A stretch of DNA of 64,000 nt from Salvator merianae. Lineage: Eukaryota; Chordata; Lepidosauria; Squamata; Teiidae. A program made the position numbers and the translations under genes. How positions within the stretch are numbered: the stretch's first letter is position 1; each line of letters opens with the position of its first letter. Below the pieces are notes generated by a model that saw only the letters and a program-made list of their open reading frames with translations, ran no database searches and was not told the origin of the DNA. The stretch covers positions 43,757,469 to 43,821,468 of the forward strand of contig QVOM02000073.1 of the NCBI GenBank assembly GCA_003586115.2. Reading direction: 5' to 3'. Positions 58,398-64,000 of this stretch are shown piece after piece.

Positions 58398-59576
58398 TAT
58401 TAACGTAATGGAACCCAAAGAATCACTAAAGTCCTCAGGAGGGGAGGAAACAGGGAAAAGTGCACACAATCCGGGAGGGATTGTGATAGATTTTCGTTCA
58501 TCCTTTCAAGGTGGAGCTGTTGTCAAGACTCCTGCATCTACATCTCCACTGCCTTCTTCCTCTCAGTCTGACTCTAAACAGCAGCCTGTCGTATGTGACG
58601 TGTCAAAGGGATTAGGAAGTAATGTGCCACAGCCGGATCTCTCTCAAGCAGTGTCACTCTCCATGGGACTTTATATGGGTGAGACAGATGCAAAAGTGAT
58701 GGGAAATGAACTTGGATTTCCCCAGCAGGGCCAAATCAGTCTCTCTTCAGCAGAAAGAAATCTTAAGCTCCTTGAAGAAAGCATTGCAAGCTTGAATAAC
58801 TCCTCTACCCTAGTAGAAGGCTCAAAGGTTACTGCATCAGTCAATGTGCCTCTAGAATCAGAGTTTCCGAGTATGGCTAGTCGTGATCTCACTTTGGAGC
58901 AAGGGGCTTTAACACAAGGCCAGGTGGATACTAATGGTGGCAACCTGAAGCTGTTTTCTGAAGACCAAAGTACCTTTGATATTTTGAAGGATTTTGATTT
59001 GCCACCTGTGTCTCCAGGAAAAGAAACAAATGGGAGTCCTTGGAGAATGGACCCTGTGCTGGATGACAGCAGCCTGCTTTCACCTCTTGGTGATGAGGTT
59101 TTATTTCTGGAAGGAAACGAAATGGAAGACTGCAAGCCTCCCATTTTACCAGACACTAAACCTAAAATTAATGAGTGTGGGGATCTTTTGCCCAACTCTG
59201 CAATGCAGATGCCACAAGTGAAGACTGAGAAGGAAGATTTTATTGAACTGCGCACCCCTGGGGTAATAAAGCAGGAGAAAATAGGCACAGTTTATTGTCA
59301 GGCTAACTTTTCTGGGTCAAATATGCTTGGAAATAAGACATCTGCCATTTCTGTTCATGGTGTCAGCACATCTGGAGGACAAATCTACCACTATGACTTG
59401 AACACAGCATCTGTCACACAGCAGCAGGATCAGAAACCAGTTTTCAATGCCATTCCATCCCATTCTGCTGGTTCAGAAAACTGGAATAGGTGCCAGGGAT
59501 CTGGAGATGATGCTCTGACCACAGTGGGAGCTTTGAATTTTTCTAGCAGACCTGTCTTCTCCAATGGCTATTCAAG
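58398..59576 (+). other. NR3C1: NR3C1 exon 2
   Basis: A 1,179-bp exon bounded by the acceptor TTTTTACAAG|TATTAACGTA and the donor TATTCAAG|GTAAGA. It carries ten bases of 5'UTR and all of the N-terminal domain. Human exon 2 has the same make-up (a short 5'UTR plus the N-terminal domain, about 1.18 kb). Confidence 0.95.
58408..59576 (+). CDS. NR3C1: Glucocorticoid receptor, N-terminal domain (first coding exon, partial)
   Basis: The glucocorticoid receptor is a cytosolic steroid receptor that moves to the nucleus on hormone binding and controls transcription; this exon encodes its N-terminal transactivation region (residues 1-389 plus two bases of codon 390). Start chosen at 58408: it aligns with the mammalian first Met, lies ten bases into the exon and has G at -3 and +4. 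An upstream in-frame ATA/ATG-like extension is intronic. Identified by conserved blocks '[13 protein letters not shown]' (81-93), '[12 protein letters not shown]' (103-114), 'STFDIL' (188-193) and '[13 protein letters not shown]' (356-368). Kept sites: CDK/MAPK-type Ser202, Ser210, Ser225 (human 203, 211, 226) and SUMO motifs VKTE at Lys272 and IKQE at Lys288. No polyglutamine tract. Met27 and the three distal start methionines of mammals are replaced. DNA- and ligand-binding exons lie beyond the window. Confidence 0.97.
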
Positions 59577-60599
59577 GTAAGAGGGTTTCGTCTTCTTTTT
59601 CAAACTTACTACAAGTTGTTTGCAATTTGTATTGCAACATTTGCATTGATTCATTTGTGAGTTACAAAGAGATCAATAATTTCATATGCCCCAGGTGCAT
59701 GCACTAATGTATTAAAGTAGGGAAAATGCTTTGATCAGAAAAGAGCACATTAATAGACAAGTCATGTTTTAAAATGTGTATGGTAGAAATAAAGTATTAG
59801 TATTAAACATAAACAGCTGATTCATAGAAAAGGCTCTTTAAGGCCAAGAGACTGGGAAATTTATTTAAACTGTATTTTTAAAATATGTTCAGCACATAAC
59901 TAGGATGAGGTTCAGTGTGACACTTTTCTGTGCTTTAGGATTTTTTTCATGCTTTAAGTCAATTGGTATTTATTGAAAAGTGAATCAGTGTGGTGTTGTG
60001 GTTTGTGTTAATGCTAACATGTAGAAACATTTAGATCAGAAGTTATTAGAAATTAATTTTGATTCTTTTGAGATCTGCATAATCATTATGTTTATCCAGA
60101 CTCTAGAAAAGTAGTATATGATACAATCAATTGACAGTTTGCTATGTACTTTTTAATGGAACTTCCTTTTAGGGTTTTTTTTAATTTATTTAAAGAAATG
60201 GTGTTATCGAAGTTTGCATGCTTTGTAAATTTGTACTTGTAAGGATTGTTGTCTTAATTTCTTGGTACTTTTCTTCTTGTCATTTTTAAAAATGGAAGTG
60301 GCAAGAAAACATATTTCATACTTATCCCAAAATTATACAGACTCTTTATTTTATGTTTGTACTTCAGCTTTCAGGGGGAGAAAAGTTGCATTATAGATTT
60401 TGGTCTATTTTCTTACTTGTCTATCCACAGCATGTGGGTATGGGCACACATGGCACAGCATGCCAGGATGTTAAAAGAAGTAGATAGTCTTTCATATGTT
60501 GTAGAAGGAAAGAAATGGGATATTGCTGGATCATTGATAGAAAATAAGTAATAGAATTAAACAGACATCTTTCAGAATTGAGAGATGTAACAGGAGGGA

Positions 60600-61170
60600 A
60601 TCACCAAGGTTTTGGAGACTGGTGCTTTTGATGTATTTGGGCATGGAGGAGGACATGACCAGTGGAATAGCAAAATTTGCTGATGACAGCAAATTGTTCA
60701 GATGTTGTTCAAAGTGTAAAGTGACATCTGTTGGAGCTTAAAATCCTAAATACTCCTATATACTAATTGGATCTGAACTGAATGTGACGATCAGAAAAGA
60801 GATCCTGGAGTAAACAGTTCAATAAAAGTGTTATCACAGTGTGTATTCACTACATGAAAGACCAATAAAAAGTGTAAAAGATGCGAATATTGTAATGCCC
60901 TTATACTAATCAATGGTGCAACCTCATCTGGAATACTGTGTACAGTTCTGATCACTGCATCTCAAAACAGGATGTAGCATAGTTAAAGAACGTTCAGAGA
61001 AGGGCAGCTAAGATGATCAGAGGACTGGAGGAGATTGCCTACAAGGAAAGGTTGCAACATGTAGGACTTTTTAGCCTAGAAGGGAGATAGGTGAAAGGGA
61101 CATGATAGATTATGTATGTTGTGAATAAAGTGAATAGGGAGACTTTTCCCCCCAAAATACTAGAAACATA
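60600..61170 (+). mobile_element. CR1-type LINE fragment in NR3C1 intron 2
   Basis: A decayed reverse transcriptase includes the catalytic box FADD in 'KFADDSKLF' (FADD at 60676-60687), 'QPHLEYCVQF'-like sequence (about 60915-60945) and 'RRAAKMI' plus '[11 protein letters not shown]' (about 60995-61080). It lies in the same orientation as the host gene. It has many frameshifts and no visible tail. Confidence 0.75.
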
Positions 61171-62139
61171 GGTCTCCCTTGATGGATCAGGACAGATAAA
61201 AATAGTGAGCTTCTTGGTGCAGCTGACTGCTACGAGAGCATACTATCAGACTGGATGGGCCATGGTCTAATACATATTTTATGGAATCCTTTTTGTAGGT
61301 ATTATGTCTGTGTACATGGAATAATGTACACAGTTTCACATTAAGAGTCATTTGGCTTGTAATGTACATTTTTAGATTTTTCCTCCCAGTAAATTAAATG
61401 CTGACTACAGTGTAGTTGTTGCTAGGCTTTTTTTTTTCTTTTTTTTTAAATCATTGTTACATTTCCTAGTACAGTAAACATGTGCAGGGAACATACAGAG
61501 AAAAGCCATGGCACTGAAATACTGAGAATATTGTGTGTGTGAATGAATTGAAAGAAAAAAATTCAATCAGAGATTTTCTGATTTTAATGTACTAATGGAT
61601 GTATAAATTACAAATGTCTTCGTAAAGATATGCTTCAGAATGTAGAGTTTAAATGATAGTATTCCTGAGGAAATTGTCAGGCATATCTGAAATAGTTGCT
61701 TGCGAAATGTTGCAGTGAAAGCCAAGAACTGCTGATTTTCTTTGTACCACCACAGTTTTCTTTTTCCAATGTTCCCCTTAAATGGTCGCTTTGAATTATT
61801 TCATAATTTGAATACAGTATTTATAGGAAGATACCATGAATGTGCACACATACACACACATCAAGAAGCAGTCTTATAATATATTAAAAGTTAACAGATA
61901 TGATTGCATAAATCTATTTCATTCACTAGAAACTCTGAGTTTTCTCCAAAATATCATGAATGTTGTGCTCAGATAGAATAGATAACTTTTTTCAACTATT
62001 TCCTGATAGGTGTACACAAAGGAACACTTGCTTAAATCCTGCCATTAAAAGTAGAAAATCCATTATGTGAAATCTTGTCTCCCATAGGCCAAAATTAAAA
62101 CAAGCTAACACATTTTTATTACTGCATTTTTGACTACCA

Positions 62140-62565
62140 AATGTAATTCTGAGAAGAATATGGAATAGAAAACATCAAGAATATCTCCTCCATTACAGTC
62201 CTGGAAGAGCCTTGAGATCATCTGGAGAGGTTTTATTGCAGGTCCCATATAATCCAGAATGCTAGAGTATGATGGCTTGCAGTTAGGCCTTCTTAGTGGT
62301 GCCACCTTCCTTTTGGAATCCAAAGTTTGGATGCCCTCCCCTCTGCTTTGTGAGGTACCTACACTTACAGCCTATTAAAAACCTATCTTTTTAATCAGGC
62401 ATTCTGTGTACAATGTTTGTTTGCTCCCTGGCCCACCAAGTTTTTAAATGTGTATTGAACTTTTATTTTTGTTCTATCTATATTTTTACACTTGTGTTTA
62501 ATGTTCCTTGTTAACCGCTTTGAGACTTTTAAAAAGGAAAAGTGGTATATAAATGTCTTTAAAGA
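62140..62565 (+). mobile_element. L3/CR1-like LINE 3' end in NR3C1 intron 2
   Basis: Contains the 'GGCCTTCTTAGTGGTGCCAC' block followed by 'CTTTTGGAATCCAAAGTTTG', a pyrimidine-rich 3'UTR and the terminal 'TAACCGCTTTGAGACTTTTA' with 'AGTGGTATATAAAT'. This is the same 3'-end type as 14640-14915. No coding capacity. Confidence 0.65.
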
Positions 62566-64000
62566 GAAGAAAGTTGTTTCAGTGAACTTTCATTCTAAAC
62601 GGGAAAGGCATTTCATGCTTATTCTTGGACTCAGTTTTTCAACAAACAGAGGTTGCAAATCTATACACAGACTGAATGAAGATTCCTTTTGAGTCAGTAT
62701 ATAGAAAATAGATAGGATTGTATTTTTATCAGAGCTGCATGCCTTAGCTGATTTTAACTGGTCAGGATATAATCTACTACAGTGCCTGTGAGGTTTTTTA
62801 AAAGGTGTTTTGGTACACTAGTAGAAAAAAATAAAGATGGTCTTCCTTAGAATTGGTGGGATATGATTCAAGTGGCAGCTGTACTTCTTTCAAATAAGAG
62901 ATTACTGGTGGTTCCCAATATTACCACTAAATTTACAAAACTGAACTGTTAACTGTTACCTTGTAGTATAAATTGCCACCATGGGACTGAACTAAGGTAC
63001 AGAAGAAAAGGGAAGAGTTTTCTGGTTCCAGGGGTTTTCATGGATCCCAAAGAGTCACAGTTCTCCCTAAAAGAAAAGTTAAGAATAAGATAGTAATGAA
63101 ATAATAGCAGTATTACCAATTTGAGTTGGCTCATGCTAGTTACATGGACAAATCTATGCAGTTTCTAAATAGTAATAATTAAGAAGTTTGCCATTACTTT
63201 TTTCTGTAATACTGGATTATTTGACTTCCTATTATAGCCATGTATACTAAGGTATATCTGTTTAGCTTCCAGTATCAAACAAGACAAGAATACTAATAAT
63301 TTTATACTAGAAAAGTATTTCTACAAAATGGCATGAAGACACAGTACTGGACAATCATTTTCATTAATCCAGTGTTTTCCAGTTGCTATGAATTGTGGTA
63401 AAGTTACTTAACAGGATTTTAGGATTATATTGTGGAATTAGCAAAACAACTATTTATCTCTACACTGACCATAGGCGTAAGGATGACGTTAGAGCCCTTC
63501 AGTCTTTCAGATCTTTTGAAAAAACTGAGATTATCCTCTGCCTTTAGCATGTTATCTGAGATTGTAGAGAGAAGTAAAATCAATATTAGCATCAAAACTT
63601 TTCCCTTTATATTGTGTACTCTTTGTACTGTTTAAGGGAAGAATTATTTTATGCTTTTCTATTATTTTAAATTGCTTTCAGGCTGTTTTCTGTAGTTGCA
63701 TCAAATAAGCATTGATAGGTGGTGGGTTGGTTAAATACATTTTAAATTGAATTGATAATTTCAGAATATGTTTTTCAGGTACCTAAAAATGTGATTTCAG
63801 CTTGTTGCAGTCATCTTCTTTCAGATAATACCATATTGTTCCATGCAAGGTTACCAGGACCATTCACAAATGTTATCAAAAAATAATTATCATGAATAAC
63901 CAGTCTAGCAAGATGTAATTAATTAATCATTAATATGGTTTTACATGATGCTAAATGTTGAGAGCAGATTCCGCAACAGAGAGGCGGTCTTGGAAAAAGA

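Larger units (their letters stand above)
59577..64000 (+). other. NR3C1: NR3C1 intron 2 (5' part)
   Basis: Starts GTAAGAGG and runs off the window; the mammalian counterpart is very long, so no exon 3 is expected here and none is seen. It holds a CR1 remnant (60600-61170), an L3-like LINE 3' end (62140-62565) and a T-rich stretch at 61428-61448. The rest is AT-rich unclassified DNA. Confidence 0.85.

Noticed and set aside
58671..59288. A 205-codon minus-strand frame opposite NR3C1 exon 2
   Set aside because: Shadow of a conserved coding exon; its residues mirror the sense codons and no motif is present.
1..64000. CRISPR arrays, operons, bacterial promoters, tRNA or rRNA genes
   Set aside because: The sequence is vertebrate nuclear DNA with introns, CpG island and LINEs. 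The tandem arrays seen are minisatellites in transposons. I found no cloverleaf with A and B boxes and no rRNA signature.

Overview
This is a window of vertebrate nuclear DNA, most likely from a squamate reptile (lizard or snake). It holds one recognisable protein-coding gene: the 5' part of NR3C1, the glucocorticoid receptor, on the + strand at the right end. The squamate assignment rests on three things. The receptor N-terminal domain is clearly homologous to the mammalian one but well diverged. The repeat mix (CR1, an L3/CR1-like LINE, L1, a BovB-type RTE fragment, Tc1/mariner and hAT elements) is typical of lizards and snakes. The CR1 tails are of the ATTCTATGA and CTTATGTT types. Species cannot be told from the sequence alone.

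Layout. Bases 1-55,400 are intergenic, AT-rich and repeat-dense, and I find no intact host gene there. From left to right they hold: an L1 3' fragment; a hairpin-bearing non-autonomous DNA element; a GC-rich hAT element (5860-6923); a second inverted-repeat element with a 30-bp perfect palindrome; a three-level nest of LINEs (10.7-14.9 kb, CR1 inside L1 inside an L3-like LINE); a BovB fragment; foldback elements; a near full-length but dead Tc1-like element (24260-25793); three copies of one DNA-transposon family (33.7-37.2 kb), one of them split by a hAT insertion; two copies of another family (41.2 and 43.4 kb); a long decayed L3-like LINE (46.4-48.7 kb); a large foldback; and a second GC-rich hAT (52455-53168) about 2.3 kb upstream of the NR3C1 CpG island.

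NR3C1. A CpG island at about 55.43-56.48 kb contains several good splice donors, the pattern expected of the multi-first-exon NR3C1 promoter. The best-supported non-coding first exon ends at 56261, after a five-codon upstream ORF. Intron 1 is about 2.1 kb. Exon 2 (58398-59576) carries the start codon and residues 1-389, the whole tau1/AF-1 transactivation region, and ends in phase 2. Intron 2 runs off the window and contains further CR1 and L3-like fragments. The DNA-binding and ligand-binding exons lie outside.

Most interesting signals. (1) In the receptor, the internal methionines that start the GR-B and GR-D translational isoforms in mammals are replaced (Ile27, Thr311, Ile326, Leu331), the three GR-C methionines (86, 90, 98) are kept at the same numbering, and the main AUG sits in a strong context. 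(2) Two copies of a very GC-rich hAT family have perfect 8-bp target duplications and end in the same four-unit, 29-bp NRF1-like array. (3) The nested LINEs can be ordered exactly from target-site duplications and reading-frame continuity.
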